64,000 bases of DNA from Amulumruptor sp947039275 (GCA_947039275.1 CAMQYL010000004.1:1-64000), one strand, 5' to 3'; numbered from the stretch's first letter, positions 44,253-53,713 are shown. The notes: a model not told the origin generated them from the letters alone. Made by a program: numbers and translations.

Positions 44253-45068
44253 ATGACAGTAGCATCCATCGTCACCTACAACACTGACACCGCCGAGCTC
44301 CGCAAGTGCATCGACTCTCTGCTCTCCAACGGGGTGGAGCGGATTGTGGTCAGTGACAACTCTCCGTCTGACGGTCTGCGCGGATTCTGTGCAGAGATTC
44401 CGCAGATTCATTACGTGTTCAATGATGCCAATCTCGGTTATGGGGCGGCGCACAATGTGTCGATACGTCTTGCACGGGAGTGGAAAGCCGATTACATCCT
44501 GGTCATCAACTCCGATGTGTATTTTGACGGAGGTGTGTTGGATAAGATCCGTGCATACATGGCTGAAAATCCCGATGTGGCGCAAGTGATACCTAACACC
44601 GTCTATCCCGACGGCACATTGCAGTATGTGGTGCGTCTCCTGCCCACTCCGGCTGATCTGATATTCCGCCGTTTCATGCCCAAGGCGATGGGGGAGAAGC
44701 GCAACTACCGCTACACTCTGGAGTTCTGGGATCATAAATCTCCGGCGAACATAGCCTACCATCAAGGCAGTTTCATGTTCTTCCGTCTTAGCGCATTTGA
44801 CAAGGTGGGACTGTTTGACGAGCGTTTCTTCATGTATCCCGAAGACATCGACATCACGCGCCGCATGCACCGCCACTACCGCACCATGTTCTGGCCCGAA
44901 GTCACCATAGTCCATGCCCACCGCGCAGCCTCCTATAAGAGCAAGAAGATGCTTAAAATACACATGACCAACATGATAAAGTATTTCAACAAATGGGGCT
45001 GGATGTTCGACCGCGAGCGCAGCCGCGTCAATCGTGAGATACTCCGCGCCCTCGGCTACAAGAAATAA
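44253..45068 (+). CDS. GT2-family glycosyltransferase (rhamnosyltransferase-like)
   Basis: A 271-residue GT-A enzyme. Signatures are VASIVTYNTDTAELRKCIDS, VVSDNSPSD, NLGYGAAHNVSIRLA, the DxD-like VINSDVYFDGGVLD, and KVGLFDERFFMYPEDIDITR. This set is typical of WbbL/rhamnosyltransferase-type GT2 proteins in O-antigen loci. The exact sugar is not readable. A long open frame on the opposite strand is a codon-bias shadow. Confidence 0.85.
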   Translation: MTVASIVTYNTDTAELRKCIDSLLSNGVERIVVSDNSPSDGLRGFCAEIPQIHYVFNDANLGYGAAHNVSIRLAREWKADYILVINSDVYFDGGVLDKIRAYMAENPDVAQVIPNTVYPDGTLQYVVRLLPTPADLIFRRFMPKAMGEKRNYRYTLEFWDHKSPANIAYHQGSFMFFRLSAFDKVGLFDERFFMYPEDIDITRRMHRHYRTMFWPEVTIVHAHRAASYKSKKMLKIHMTNMIKYFNKWGWMFDRERSRVNREILRALGYKK

Positions 45069-45115
45069 CCATACATGACACGCAATTAATAATACAACTT
45101 CTTCGTATATCAAAT

Positions 45116-46132
45116 ATGAACTATATCATCACCGGCGGTACCGGATTCATCGGCACACATCTGACCAACCTGCTCCGACAGCTCAATCCGGATGCGAAAA
45201 TATACAACCTCGACATCGTAAAGCCTGGCACACCTAACCCCGTGGTCAAAAACTACAAACCGGCTGTGCGTGACGGCGAGACACTTGAGTCGGAATATGT
45301 GGAGTGTGACATCCGTAAGCCTATAGATAATCTGCCTTTCACACCCACGGCTGATGACATCATCTTCAACTTCGCCGCCGTGCACCGCACCCCCGGGCAC
45401 GAAGACCACGAGTATTTCGAGACCAACATACGCGGAGCGGAAAATGTAGTGGCATTTGCCGAGCGTCACGGCATCAAGCATATCGTGTTTACATCCAGCA
45501 TAGCCCCCTACGGTCCATCCGAGGAGCTGAAGAAGGAGGACACACTGCCCACGCCCAATTCGGCATACGGCATCTCCAAACTCGTGGCGGAGAAGATACA
45601 TGAGGGATGGCAGAAGGGCGATGCCGCCAACCGCCGTCTGACCATAGTGCGCCCCGGAGTGGTATTCGGCAAGGGCGAAAACGGCAACTTCACACGCCTC
45701 TACTGGGCAATCAAAGGCCACAAATTCGCCTATCCCGGACGTAAAGACACCATCAAAGCATGCGTTTATGTCAAGGAGCTTGTGCGTTTCATCATGTATT
45801 GCGTCGACCACCAGAAGCCCGGTACCGAGCTGTATAACTGCACATTCCACCCCGCCTACACCATCGAGCAGATAGTCGACACCATGAAGCAGGTGACCGA
45901 CCTGACCCAGGCAGTTCCCTACATCCCCAACAGCCTCATCAAGCCCGTAGCAGCAGTCATCGGAGCCTGCGGAGCCCCTATGGGCATCTGCCCCGCCCGC
46001 GTCCGCAAACTCCAGATCTCCACCAACATCAGCGGCGAAAAAATGGCTAACAGCGGCTACCGCTTCCACTGGACCCTCCCCGAAGCCATCGCCGACTGGT
46101 TCGCCGACTCCACCCCCCACGCCCTCCTCTGA
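45116..46132 (+). CDS. NAD-dependent epimerase/dehydratase
   Basis: An extended-SDR protein of 338 residues. The Rossmann motif is ITGGTGFIGTHL, the catalytic region is TSSIAPYG followed by YGISKLVAEK (YxxxK), and VRPGVVFGKGENGNFTRL fits the sugar-nucleotide binding region. It would modify a nucleotide sugar for the glycan; the substrate is unknown. It is the last gene of the + strand glycan cluster and is followed by a bidirectional terminator. Confidence 0.85.
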   Translation: MNYIITGGTGFIGTHLTNLLRQLNPDAKIYNLDIVKPGTPNPVVKNYKPAVRDGETLESEYVECDIRKPIDNLPFTPTADDIIFNFAAVHRTPGHEDHEYFETNIRGAENVVAFAERHGIKHIVFTSSIAPYGPSEELKKEDTLPTPNSAYGISKLVAEKIHEGWQKGDAANRRLTIVRPGVVFGKGENGNFTRLYWAIKGHKFAYPGRKDTIKACVYVKELVRFIMYCVDHQKPGTELYNCTFHPAYTIEQIVDTMKQVTDLTQAVPYIPNSLIKPVAAVIGACGAPMGICPARVRKLQISTNISGEKMANSGYRFHWTLPEAIADWFADSTPHALL

Positions 46133-46160
46133 TCACTTACTGTTGCAAATGGGTAATATA

Positions 46161-46205
46161 AAAGTCCTTAAGGTCTTTAATGACCATAAGGACTTTAATC
46201 TTTTT
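46161..46205. terminator. Bidirectional terminator ending the glycan cluster
   Basis: AAAGTCCTTA (46161-46170) pairs with 46187-46196, and an inner GGTC/GACC stem continues it; A/T runs flank both sides. It separates two convergent genes. Confidence 0.82.
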
Positions 46206-46216
46206 AAATCAATGGT

Positions 46217-46735
46217 TTAGCTGACGAGAGTGGTGATGTCGGCGGGGGTGGGGTTGACAGCTACGATTTTGCCGTTGGGATCGATGAGGATGGCGCGGTA
46301 GCCTTGGTCGAGGTGGTAGGTTTTGGCTACTTCGTCGGCGGCTTCGCCGGAGAGGTGGTATTGCATGGCGGTGTCGAGACCGTCCTGGCGGACGACAGCA
46401 TCAAAGAGAGCTGCGTTGCCGTCAAAGTTGAGGTTGAGGAGGTTGAGGCGTCCACCGAAATCGTTGGTTTTCATCAGCTGGTCATATGTGCCGGCGGCTA
46501 CGCGTGATGCGGCATCTGTTGTTGACCAGAAGTTTATCAGTACATACTCGCCTTTGAGGTCGGAGATGAAAAATGAATCGGGGGTAGTGGAATCGTCGGT
46601 TGTTTCTGTTGAGGCTTTAAGCTCGATGTCGGGAGCTATCTGTCCGGGGGCTGCATCAACCATTCGTGAGGTATGGGCAGCGAGAGTAAGTGTGATAACA
46701 GCAAAAAGAGCAGTAATCTTTAATGTCCTTATCAT
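46217..46735 (-). CDS. Exported thioredoxin-fold protein lacking cysteines
   Basis: The signal peptide (IRTLKITALFAVITLTLAA) is followed by an AhpC/TlpA-like region: GQIAPDIEL, then GEYVLINFWSTTDAASRVAA, and DQGYRAILIDPNGKIVAVNP. In TlpA/ResA proteins the FW is followed by a CxxC motif; here it is FWSTTDAAS, and the protein has no cysteine at all. A redox role is therefore unlikely; a scaffold or binding role is possible. It is the only gene on this transcript before the terminator and has a good promoter. Confidence 0.7.
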   Translation of the reverse strand: MIRTLKITALFAVITLTLAAHTSRMVDAAPGQIAPDIELKASTETTDDSTTPDSFFISDLKGEYVLINFWSTTDAASRVAAGTYDQLMKTNDFGGRLNLLNLNFDGNAALFDAVVRQDGLDTAMQYHLSGEAADEVAKTYHLDQGYRAILIDPNGKIVAVNPTPADITTLVS

Positions 46736-46872
46736 GTCATGGGTTAATTCGTTTCACATCACCAATTTTGAAAATCTTATGTGTAAAATGAGAAAAAACG
46801 GTTTTCAAAATGGTCGCCGATTTTCGGCCAATCGTGACAGTCAGTGTACAGACCTATCATCTTTTGCTGGCG

Positions 46873-46904
46873 CAAAGGTACGCATTTCTGCCGATGTGGC
46901 AAAA
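46873..46904 (-). promoter_or_regulatory. Promoter of the cysteine-free thioredoxin-fold gene
   Basis: On the minus strand, TTTTG (46904-46900), 19 bases, then TACCTTTG (46880-46873) fits the Bacteroidales promoter well. The leader would be about 130 bases. Nothing else is recognised in the 46736-47047 gap except the asnB terminator. Confidence 0.65.
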
Positions 46905-46948
46905 TATAGCATTCTCACAATCACCAACTTAGCAAGTTAAGACAAAGA

Positions 46949-46984
46949 AAAATCGCGCCCTTACACAGCTGAGGGCGCGATTTT
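46949..46984 (-). terminator. Terminator after asnB
   Basis: AAAATCGCGCCC (46949-46960) pairs with 46973-46984, a 12-bp stem with a 12-base loop. Read on the minus strand it ends in a T run, 64 bases past the asnB stop. Confidence 0.85.
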
Positions 46985-47047
46985 AACGTATCTGTTAAGT
47001 TTTGCAAAACTATGTTTTGCAGCATGTTTTTACCAGCGGACTCAGGG

Positions 47048-48712
47048 TCAGTAGGCGGCTGTATGTACGCTTTTGACGGCTCTGCCCGAGGGGTCGTTGA
47101 GGTTGCGGAAGGAGGCGTCCCAGGCGAGGGCCTCTGCTGTGGAACATGCCACGGAGGGGACGGATGGCACGCAGGCTGCCGCTGTGGCTGAGGGGAAATG
47201 TTCCTCGAAGATGGTGCGGTAGTAGTATTCCTCTTTATTCATGGGGGTGTTGATGGGGAAGCGCCGGGCAGCGTTTTTCATCATCTCGTCAGTGACCTGC
47301 GATGAGGTTATCTCTTTGAGTGAGTCAATCCACGAGTAGCCTACGCCGTCGCTGAACTGCTCTTTCTGCCGCCATGCCACTGAGTGGGGCAGCATGTCTT
47401 CAAACGCCTTGCGGAGCACCCATTTTTCCATCTTCTGCCGCCCTGCCATCTTGTCTGCGGGGTTGAGGCGCATCGCCACGTCGAGAAACTCCTTGTCGAG
47501 GAACGGCACACGTCCCTCTACACCCCATGCCGACAGGGCTTTGTTGGCGCGGAGGCAGTCGTATAGGTGTAGTTTGGAGAGCTTGCGCACTGTCTCTTCG
47601 TGGAATGCCCTGGCATCTGGTGCCTTGTGGAAATAGAGGTAGCCGCCGAAGATTTCGTCGGCACCCTCGCCCGACAGCACCATCTTGATGCCCATCGACT
47701 TGATGACACGGGCGAGAAGGTACATAGGTGTGGAGGCGCGGATGGTGGTCACATCATAGGTCTCGGTGAAGTAGATGACATCTCGTATGGCATCCAATCC
47801 CTCTTGCACGGTGTAGTTGATTTCGTGGTGGACGGTGCCGATATGGTCAGCCACCTTCTTGGCGGCTGCCAGGTCTGGAGCCCCTTTGAGACCGACGGCA
47901 AAGGAGTGCAGACGTGGCCAGTATGCTGTGGTCTGTCCGTCAGCTTCGATGCGGTTAGGGGCATACTTGGCGGCAACCGCTGAGATGATGGATGAATCCA
48001 GTCCGCCCGAAAGAAGCACACCGTAGGGCACATCGCTCATCAGCTGACGCTTGACGGCATCTTCAAGTGCCTGACGCAGCTCGGGTATTGAGGTGGTATT
48101 GTCCTTGACGGCATCGTAGGCCTCCCAGTCGCGTCTGTACCAGCGGCGCATCTCGCCTGTGCGACTGTCATAGACATGTCCGGGGAGAAACGGCTCGATT
48201 ACGTCACACACTCCCTCCAGAGCCTTTAGTTCACTGGCAAAGTATTTGCGACCCTTGGCATCCGTGCCCATATAGAGGGGTATGACACCTATCGGATCGC
48301 GTGCCACCATATAGAAATCGTTCTCCTCGTCATAAAGCGCGAAAGCGAAGATGCCGTTGAGTTCCTCAAGGAAATCCGCTCCCTTGTCACGGTACAGCGC
48401 CAGTATCACCTCGCAGTCGCTGCCGGTCAGGAAGTTATATTTCCCCTCATAGCGTTTGCGTAGCTCGCGGTGGTTGTAAATCTCGCCGTTGACGGCTAAG
48501 ATTACCTTGCCGTCGTCGGTCTTTAGCGGTTGGCCGCCGCTCTCGGGGTCAACGATTGACAGACGTTCATGGGCAAGTATGGCGTTACGTCCGCAGTATA
48601 TGCCCGACCAGTCGGGTCCGCGGTGACGTATTTTTTTTGACATTTTCAGGATTTCGGGGCGGAGGCTCTGCTGGTCTACGCCGGTCTCAAACACTGTAAC
48701 TATACCACACAT
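47048..48712 (-). CDS. asnB: Asparagine synthase (glutamine-hydrolysing)
   Basis: The protein makes asparagine from aspartate, ATP and glutamine. Cys2 (MCGIV) is the glutaminase nucleophile, and RGPDWSG and NGEIYNHRELR belong to the N-terminal amidotransferase domain. The synthetase domain carries the PP-loop SGGLDSSIISA. At 554 residues it is full length. The C-terminus runs on into a short Ala/Ser-rich tail. A minus-strand TATATTTG at 48800-48793 is a plausible -7 box. Confidence 0.95.
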   Translation of the reverse strand: MCGIVTVFETGVDQQSLRPEILKMSKKIRHRGPDWSGIYCGRNAILAHERLSIVDPESGGQPLKTDDGKVILAVNGEIYNHRELRKRYEGKYNFLTGSDCEVILALYRDKGADFLEELNGIFAFALYDEENDFYMVARDPIGVIPLYMGTDAKGRKYFASELKALEGVCDVIEPFLPGHVYDSRTGEMRRWYRRDWEAYDAVKDNTTSIPELRQALEDAVKRQLMSDVPYGVLLSGGLDSSIISAVAAKYAPNRIEADGQTTAYWPRLHSFAVGLKGAPDLAAAKKVADHIGTVHHEINYTVQEGLDAIRDVIYFTETYDVTTIRASTPMYLLARVIKSMGIKMVLSGEGADEIFGGYLYFHKAPDARAFHEETVRKLSKLHLYDCLRANKALSAWGVEGRVPFLDKEFLDVAMRLNPADKMAGRQKMEKWVLRKAFEDMLPHSVAWRQKEQFSDGVGYSWIDSLKEITSSQVTDEMMKNAARRFPINTPMNKEEYYYRTIFEEHFPSATAAACVPSVPSVACSTAEALAWDASFRNLNDPSGRAVKSVHTAAY

Positions 48713-48792
48713 AATTAATAAGACTTTTGCGGTTGATGATTGTCAGACAGGATGAATAATCGTTTGTGCCATTATTTTCCGTTATCTGATTG

Positions 48793-48800
48793 CAAATATA
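48793..48800 (-). promoter_or_regulatory. -7 box of asnB
   Basis: TATATTTG on the minus strand, about 80 bases before the asnB start. A TTTTG lies 23 bases upstream, slightly too far for the ideal pattern. Confidence 0.4.
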
Positions 48801-48887
48801 CATCAAGTTTTCTAATTATATGGCAAAATGCCAATAAAAATTCACATATAATCGCAAAATGTCTGTATAATGTAGGTTTTCGTGTAC

Positions 48888-49961
48888 TTATGGCAGCTCA
48901 TCCGGCGCAGTCATGCGCTTCCTGTCACGCTTAAGCCCAAGCGCCTCTGGCCAGTATCTTCTGAGTAGTATATCTGCTACAGGCAAAGAGATGGCGACTG
49001 TAGCCAGCATGATGATAAGCTGCGTGCTGCTTGATAAATCAGTTGCATGCAGCAAGACAATCTTGCACGATAGCATCAAAGGCATATGTATCACATAGAA
49101 AGCCATAGAGTTACGCCCGATGTATGACAGGATACTTTTGTTAAGATACGATGTGGGCAGACGGTGTGCCAGATAATTGATGACGACTATGGCAGATAGT
49201 GCCCTCGGATAAAACAGCGAGTAGGCGATCGGTGAGTCGATCATGCCGCCGTTGGTGCGCATATCCGCCCTCTGGCTGTCTAATATTGTCAGCAGCATGA
49301 AAACCACAGCAGCGGAGATGGCTACACGTCGGTCATATTGCTTTTTATGGAGTATGTATCCGGACGCATAGAAAAATACCGCCATGAAGATATTCGGAAA
49401 CATCAAGAGTTTGTCCCATAACTGCGGAGGATTGGCATGGCAGAGCAGGGCTGCAATGAAGCCGATTATAGCGGTAGCATATGCCCATGTCATATGGGAT
49501 AAAGGCACTATGGATGCAATAAGACGGCATGCAAATAGGGATATGAGAAACCATAACGCGGCATTGCCTGGCATTGCCATGTCGGCAACTGTTGTCTGGA
49601 ACACCCATTCAGACCATTCGGTTATGCTATCAAAAGTTCCGATTGTCACAGGTGACAATATAATCAGTGCAAGGACTCCGAATATAATCCAGGGAACTAT
49701 CAGTCTGAAATATGCATTAGGCAGTGTCTCACGTAGCGGTTGGGCTTTGATATACATGCCTGCCTTGAAGAAAAACCATGGCATGTACATGAATAATACG
49801 ATGTCCATGATAAGTGCCGTTTCGTTTAGCCAGGGTATGCTATAGTACATGATGGCGTGCATAATGATGATTTTTATCATCATTATGCCGCTGAGCCAGT
49901 CTAACGATACATTACGCTGCTTGCATGTGGGGGTAAATGACTGGACTATAATGTGTTGCAT
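48888..49961 (-). CDS. Membrane acyltransferase-3 family protein
   Basis: A 357-residue protein with about 10 membrane segments. It starts with a family-like LDWLSGIMMIKIIIMHAIMY (D-x-L+G-x-x-x-x...H) and ends in SYIGRNSMAFYVIHMPLMLS, the usual acyltransferase-3/OatA-type closing motif. It probably moves an acyl group onto a surface sugar or a lipid. The substrate is unknown. It lies 25 bases after the lipoprotein gene on the same strand; whether it belongs to the relA unit is unclear. Confidence 0.78.
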   Translation of the reverse strand: MQHIIVQSFTPTCKQRNVSLDWLSGIMMIKIIIMHAIMYYSIPWLNETALIMDIVLFMYMPWFFFKAGMYIKAQPLRETLPNAYFRLIVPWIIFGVLALIILSPVTIGTFDSITEWSEWVFQTTVADMAMPGNAALWFLISLFACRLIASIVPLSHMTWAYATAIIGFIAALLCHANPPQLWDKLLMFPNIFMAVFFYASGYILHKKQYDRRVAISAAVVFMLLTILDSQRADMRTNGGMIDSPIAYSLFYPRALSAIVVINYLAHRLPTSYLNKSILSYIGRNSMAFYVIHMPLMLSCKIVLLHATDLSSSTQLIIMLATVAISLPVADILLRRYWPEALGLKRDRKRMTAPDELP

Positions 49962-49986
49962 CTGATATCATGCCGATTGAATGGGA

Positions 49987-50811
49987 TTATCGGAGTGCGG
50001 CTGATTGGGAGCGGTTGAGTCCGAGTTGTTCCTCTAAGGCGCGGCGGCGGATGTTGAGGATTTTGCGTTGGCGGATGTTGTCGGCATAGCCGTAGGCTGC
50101 GGCGATCGCTTGCGCCTGTTGCTGTGGTAGGCTCATTTCAGTTGTTTTGCCGTCAGTGGAGGCGAATCTCAGCGTGAGTGGGCTCCCGATATGGGCATGG
50201 ACAAATGCGCCGATGGTGTCGGCATCTGTGCCGATGAACGTGATGGTCTCGATGCCCCCGGTGTCGTCATTGCGTTCGCCGTCGCGTGGTATGGAAGCGG
50301 TGGCGGCTGATGTGCCGTCAGGAGCGGATAGGCTGACGGAGGTATGTCGGATTTTGGGTGACGAGAGTCGCGACAATATATATAAGGTGCCGTCAGGCAT
50401 CAGACGCGGATCGAGTCCCTTAGTCACTGTACCCAGCTCGGTCACTACAAAGTATGGCTCTATAGGATTTTCGACCTTGCGGAGTCGCTGTTGCAGCGAA
50501 TCTCCTCGCAATTGTGCCACTGCGAGCAGCGAGTCGGTCTGTGCAATCTGTATGTTGAGCAATCCCTCGCGCACCGTTGCCATCAGGCTCATGCCCTCGC
50601 GGCGCACATCTACAGCTTTCGGGCATATCGAGTCTATGGAGTCAAGAAGCAGCTTGGCTGCCTCATATTGCCCCATGTCGGCAGCAGTCCGTGCACGTTC
50701 CAGCATTGCCTGTGCCGTTTTGACCTGATTGTCGCCGCCACACGAAGTGACTGATAACACCGCCATGGCAATGACAGCGGCTGTGAGCGTCTTAATTGTT
50801 GCGTTGTACAT
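49987..50811 (-). CDS. Lipoprotein of unknown function
   Basis: Not recognised. The N-terminus is a lipoprotein signal (TLTAAVIAMAVLSVTSCGG), with the lipobox cysteine in TSCGG. Two helical segments follow (QVKTAQAMLERARTAADMGQ and QIAQTDSLLAVAQLRGDSLQ, the first TPR-like), and then a beta-rich C-terminal half and a final basic helix (NIRQRKILNIRRRALEEQLG). It overlaps the 3' end of the relA-like gene by 20 bases, so the two are translationally linked. Confidence 0.7.
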   Translation of the reverse strand: MYNATIKTLTAAVIAMAVLSVTSCGGDNQVKTAQAMLERARTAADMGQYEAAKLLLDSIDSICPKAVDVRREGMSLMATVREGLLNIQIAQTDSLLAVAQLRGDSLQQRLRKVENPIEPYFVVTELGTVTKGLDPRLMPDGTLYILSRLSSPKIRHTSVSLSAPDGTSAATASIPRDGERNDDTGGIETITFIGTDADTIGAFVHAHIGSPLTLRFASTDGKTTEMSLPQQQAQAIAAAYGYADNIRQRKILNIRRRALEEQLGLNRSQSAALR

Positions 50812-53029
50812 CTTTCACACCTTTTACGGTCTTGATTTTCTTTATGAGATTGTTGAGGGTGCGCGTGTCGTTGACTCCTACCACTAAGTAGCCCTGGAAT
50901 ATGCCGTCATGGGCATCGATGGAGATGTTGCGCAGGAGCACGCCCTTCTCTTTGGATATCATGGAGGTGATGTTGGTGACGATGCCGATATCATCGTGGC
51001 CGATTACACGTAGGGTCGCGCCAAACTGCACATCGCTCCCTTCGCCTGCCCAGCGTGTGGTGATGATGCGGTAGGGGTATCGTTCGGCAAGATGCATGGC
51101 ATTCTGGCAGTCGGACCGATGCACTTTCACTACTCCTTCCGAGGAGATGAAGCCTGTTACTGTATCGCCATAGATGGGGTTGCAGCATTTGGCGAGCTTG
51201 TAGTTGATGCCCTTGAGGTTCTTGCCTCCGATTATCAGTATGTCCGATGACCCTCCGGTGTCATTGTCGGCATCTGATTTTGAATCAAGTATAAACTCTC
51301 CCGCGCTGCGGGTCTCTACGGCTGTCTCCGTGCGGCGTACGGTGGCATCATATTCGCTGATAACCTCCTCTATGTCAAGTTTTTCGGCAGCTATCGCACT
51401 GTAAAACTCTGTGACAGTCTTGTAGCCGAGCCGCTTGATGGTGCGCATCAGCACAGGTTCTTCCAGCTCGAGTTTGCGGTTTTTAAATCGGCGTTGCAGC
51501 ATCTCCTTGGCGAGCTCGGCATTGCGGTTGGCAGCCTCGTTGAGCGTCTGGCGGATTTTGCTACGGGCTTTTCCGGTGACCACGAAGTTGAGCCAGTCTT
51601 GCTTGGGAGCCTGGTTGGGGGCGGTGAGGATTTCCACGGTGTCGCCGCTGTTGAGGCGGTGGTTGAGCTTGCATACCTTACTGTTGACTTTGCCCCCCGT
51701 GCACCGGCATCCGAGACCGGAGTGGATGTTGAAAGCGAAGTCAAGGACGGTGGCACCCATAGGCAACTTATAGAGGTCGCCCTTGGGGGTGAATACGAAC
51801 ACCTCCTTGTCATACAAGTCCATGGAGATGTTTTTCATCAGCTGCATCGGACCGCTCTCACCGCTCTCGAGGATGTCACGTATGTTGTTCATCCATGAGT
51901 CAAGCCCCTCCTCAGCCTTGCCGCCCTTGTATTTCCAGTGGGCGGCGAGACCTTTTTCGGCTATCAGGTCCATACGGCGTGTGCGTATCTGCACTTCCAC
52001 CCAGCGGTTCAGAGGTCCCTTGACGGTGATATGCAGCGACTCGTAGCCATTGCTTTTGGGTATCGACAGCCAGTCTTTGAGTCTTGATGGATTGGGCTGG
52101 TACATCTCCGTCACCACCGAGTATGCCAGCCAGCAGTCGCTTTTCTCCTTGCGGAGCGGCGTGTCTATGATGATGCGTATGGCAAAGAGGTCATAGATCT
52201 CGTCGATGTCGTGATGCTGCTTCTTGATTTTGTTCCAGATGGAATATATCGACTTCGTGCGCCCCTTGATCTCATATTTCAGCCCGGTCTCGTCAAGCTG
52301 TCGTTTCAAAGGGTCGATAAACGACGCTATGTATTCGTCCCTCACCTTTTTGGTCTCCTTGAGCTTGCGGGCTATGTCGGTGAAGGTGGCGCGGTTGGTG
52401 TATTTGAGCGACAGGTCTTCCAGCTGCCCCTTGATGGCGTAAAGTCCGAGTCGGTGCGCAAGGGGAGCATAGAGATACAGCGCCTCGAACGCCATCTCCT
52501 GCACCATGCGGTCGTTGGGGTGGTGGTTGATGGCTTTCATCAGCTCGAAGCGGTCCACGATCATGATTATGATGACACGGATGTCGCGGGCAAATGTCAG
52601 CAGCAGATTGCGGAAATTGTCGCTCGCCACAGCCGCCCCGTGACCGTATAGTCCCGTGACCTTGATGAGTCCCTCCACAAGATTGGCGACATCTTCGCCC
52701 CACTCGGCGGCGATGTCGGCATTGAAGCCGTCTGTTTGCTGGCGGAGCGTAAACAGCACCATCGCAACAATCATGTTGCGGTCAGGCGATATATGCTCAC
52801 ACAGCGATATGGCTGTGGTCAGGTTGCGTATGATCGGATGGAAGCCAAACGGTGTGCGCTTGATTTCGGTTTCGTTGACCAGTCTGCCTATTAGATGCCT
52901 CAACCGAGAGGCATCGTCAGCCTCAGCCACCGCAGCGGTGTGACGGAGCAGCTGACGGTAAAGCCCCGGCAGCTGCCGCCGCTCGTCGGCGGTCAGTGTG
53001 GTTGTATTGTCGTTTTCGGTCGCTTGCAT
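50792..53029 (-). CDS. relA: RelA/SpoT protein with decayed hydrolase domain
   Basis: A long RSH protein of 745 residues. The synthetase domain is intact (GRTKSIYSIWNKIKKQHHDI, SRLKDWLSIPKSNGYESLHI, EVQIRTRRMDLIAEKGLAAH), with the RxKD-type loop RLKD. TGS (FVFTPKGDLYKLP), helical and C-terminal ACT domains follow. The N-terminal hydrolase domain keeps the fold (SDNFRNLLLTFARDIRVII, DRFELMKAI) but the diagnostic His-Asp pair is replaced: the helix reads MIVAMVLFTLRQQTD where active enzymes have LLHDVVED. It is therefore predicted to make, not degrade, (p)ppGpp. Confidence 0.88.
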   Translation of the reverse strand: MQATENDNTTTLTADERRQLPGLYRQLLRHTAAVAEADDASRLRHLIGRLVNETEIKRTPFGFHPIIRNLTTAISLCEHISPDRNMIVAMVLFTLRQQTDGFNADIAAEWGEDVANLVEGLIKVTGLYGHGAAVASDNFRNLLLTFARDIRVIIIMIVDRFELMKAINHHPNDRMVQEMAFEALYLYAPLAHRLGLYAIKGQLEDLSLKYTNRATFTDIARKLKETKKVRDEYIASFIDPLKRQLDETGLKYEIKGRTKSIYSIWNKIKKQHHDIDEIYDLFAIRIIIDTPLRKEKSDCWLAYSVVTEMYQPNPSRLKDWLSIPKSNGYESLHITVKGPLNRWVEVQIRTRRMDLIAEKGLAAHWKYKGGKAEEGLDSWMNNIRDILESGESGPMQLMKNISMDLYDKEVFVFTPKGDLYKLPMGATVLDFAFNIHSGLGCRCTGGKVNSKVCKLNHRLNSGDTVEILTAPNQAPKQDWLNFVVTGKARSKIRQTLNEAANRNAELAKEMLQRRFKNRKLELEEPVLMRTIKRLGYKTVTEFYSAIAAEKLDIEEVISEYDATVRRTETAVETRSAGEFILDSKSDADNDTGGSSDILIIGGKNLKGINYKLAKCCNPIYGDTVTGFISSEGVVKVHRSDCQNAMHLAERYPYRIITTRWAGEGSDVQFGATLRVIGHDDIGIVTNITSMISKEKGVLLRNISIDAHDGIFQGYLVVGVNDTRTLNNLIKKIKTVKGVKDVQRNN

Positions 53030-53077
53030 GATAAGTCAAAAGATTATATATGTTTTTAGAGGTCGTTTGGCAGCCTC

Positions 53078-53653
53078 TTACATCTGCATGTGATCCATCA
53101 GCTCGTTGAGGAAGAAGCGTTCACCCACGCATCGGAATCCCGTCTTCTTATACAGCCTCCGTGCATTGGCGTTATGCTTGTCCACCAGCAGTCCGAGAGG
53201 CTTGCCGGTAGTCTGTGCGCGCTTCGCTGCCTCGGCTATCAGAGCCGATGCGATGCCTTTGCCACGGCACTCCGGTAGCACGGCGAGGGTGTCTAAATAG
53301 ATTTCCGAGGCGTCGGTCTCGTCAGGGATGGCCGACTCGTCGATTTTGCCTATGTGCTGTCGGTGTTCTTCTACGAATGCTTTGCGTAGGCGGTACAGAT
53401 CCGCACCGTCATATCTGACGAGCACTCCTATGGGTCTCCCTTGCGCCGACCTTGCCACGAGGGTATTGCGGTAGGAATACTGCGAATCTTCCCGCTTGGC
53501 GAGTGCTACAAACATGGCATGCACATCCTCTATACCGTGGGTGTCATCGCCGAGAAGCTCTACGCACAGTTCTGGCGTTATGGCTGCAATTATGGCATCG
53601 GCTATCGCTGGTGCGTCGGATATTCTGGCAGGTTCAATGATGTACTCGTTCAT
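53078..53653 (-). CDS. GNAT-family N-acetyltransferase
   Basis: A 191-residue single-domain acetyltransferase. The acetyl-CoA loop is VLPECRGKGIASALI (R/Q-x-x-G-x-G/A), preceded by the strand YLDTLA and followed by LGLLVDKHNANARRLYKKTG with FRCVGE. Substrate unknown. It is 48 bases upstream of the relA-like gene on the same strand and divergent from the pgeF-like gene. On the minus strand TACATTTG (53693-53686) may be its -7 box. Confidence 0.85.
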   Translation of the reverse strand: MNEYIIEPARISDAPAIADAIIAAITPELCVELLGDDTHGIEDVHAMFVALAKREDSQYSYRNTLVARSAQGRPIGVLVRYDGADLYRLRKAFVEEHRQHIGKIDESAIPDETDASEIYLDTLAVLPECRGKGIASALIAEAAKRAQTTGKPLGLLVDKHNANARRLYKKTGFRCVGERFFLNELMDHMQM

Positions 53654-53705
53654 GATTATAATTAGGTATAGGCAATATCAGAATACAAATGTACCCAAAA
53701 AACTC

Positions 53706-53713
53706 TAACTTTG
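53706..53713 (+). promoter_or_regulatory. -7 box very close to the pgeF-like start
   Basis: TAACTTTG (53706-53713) matches the consensus but ends only 8 bases before the ATG at 53722. A very short leader or leaderless transcript would follow. No clear -33 partner is seen. Confidence 0.4.

Noticed and set aside
44154..45113. 319-codon minus-strand frame opposite the GT2 gene
   Set aside because: It is a shadow of two real + strand genes; low-complexity His/Val-rich and no family match.
45110..46120. 336-codon minus-strand frame opposite the epimerase
   Set aside because: It mirrors the codon bias of the epimerase gene and shows no domain motif.
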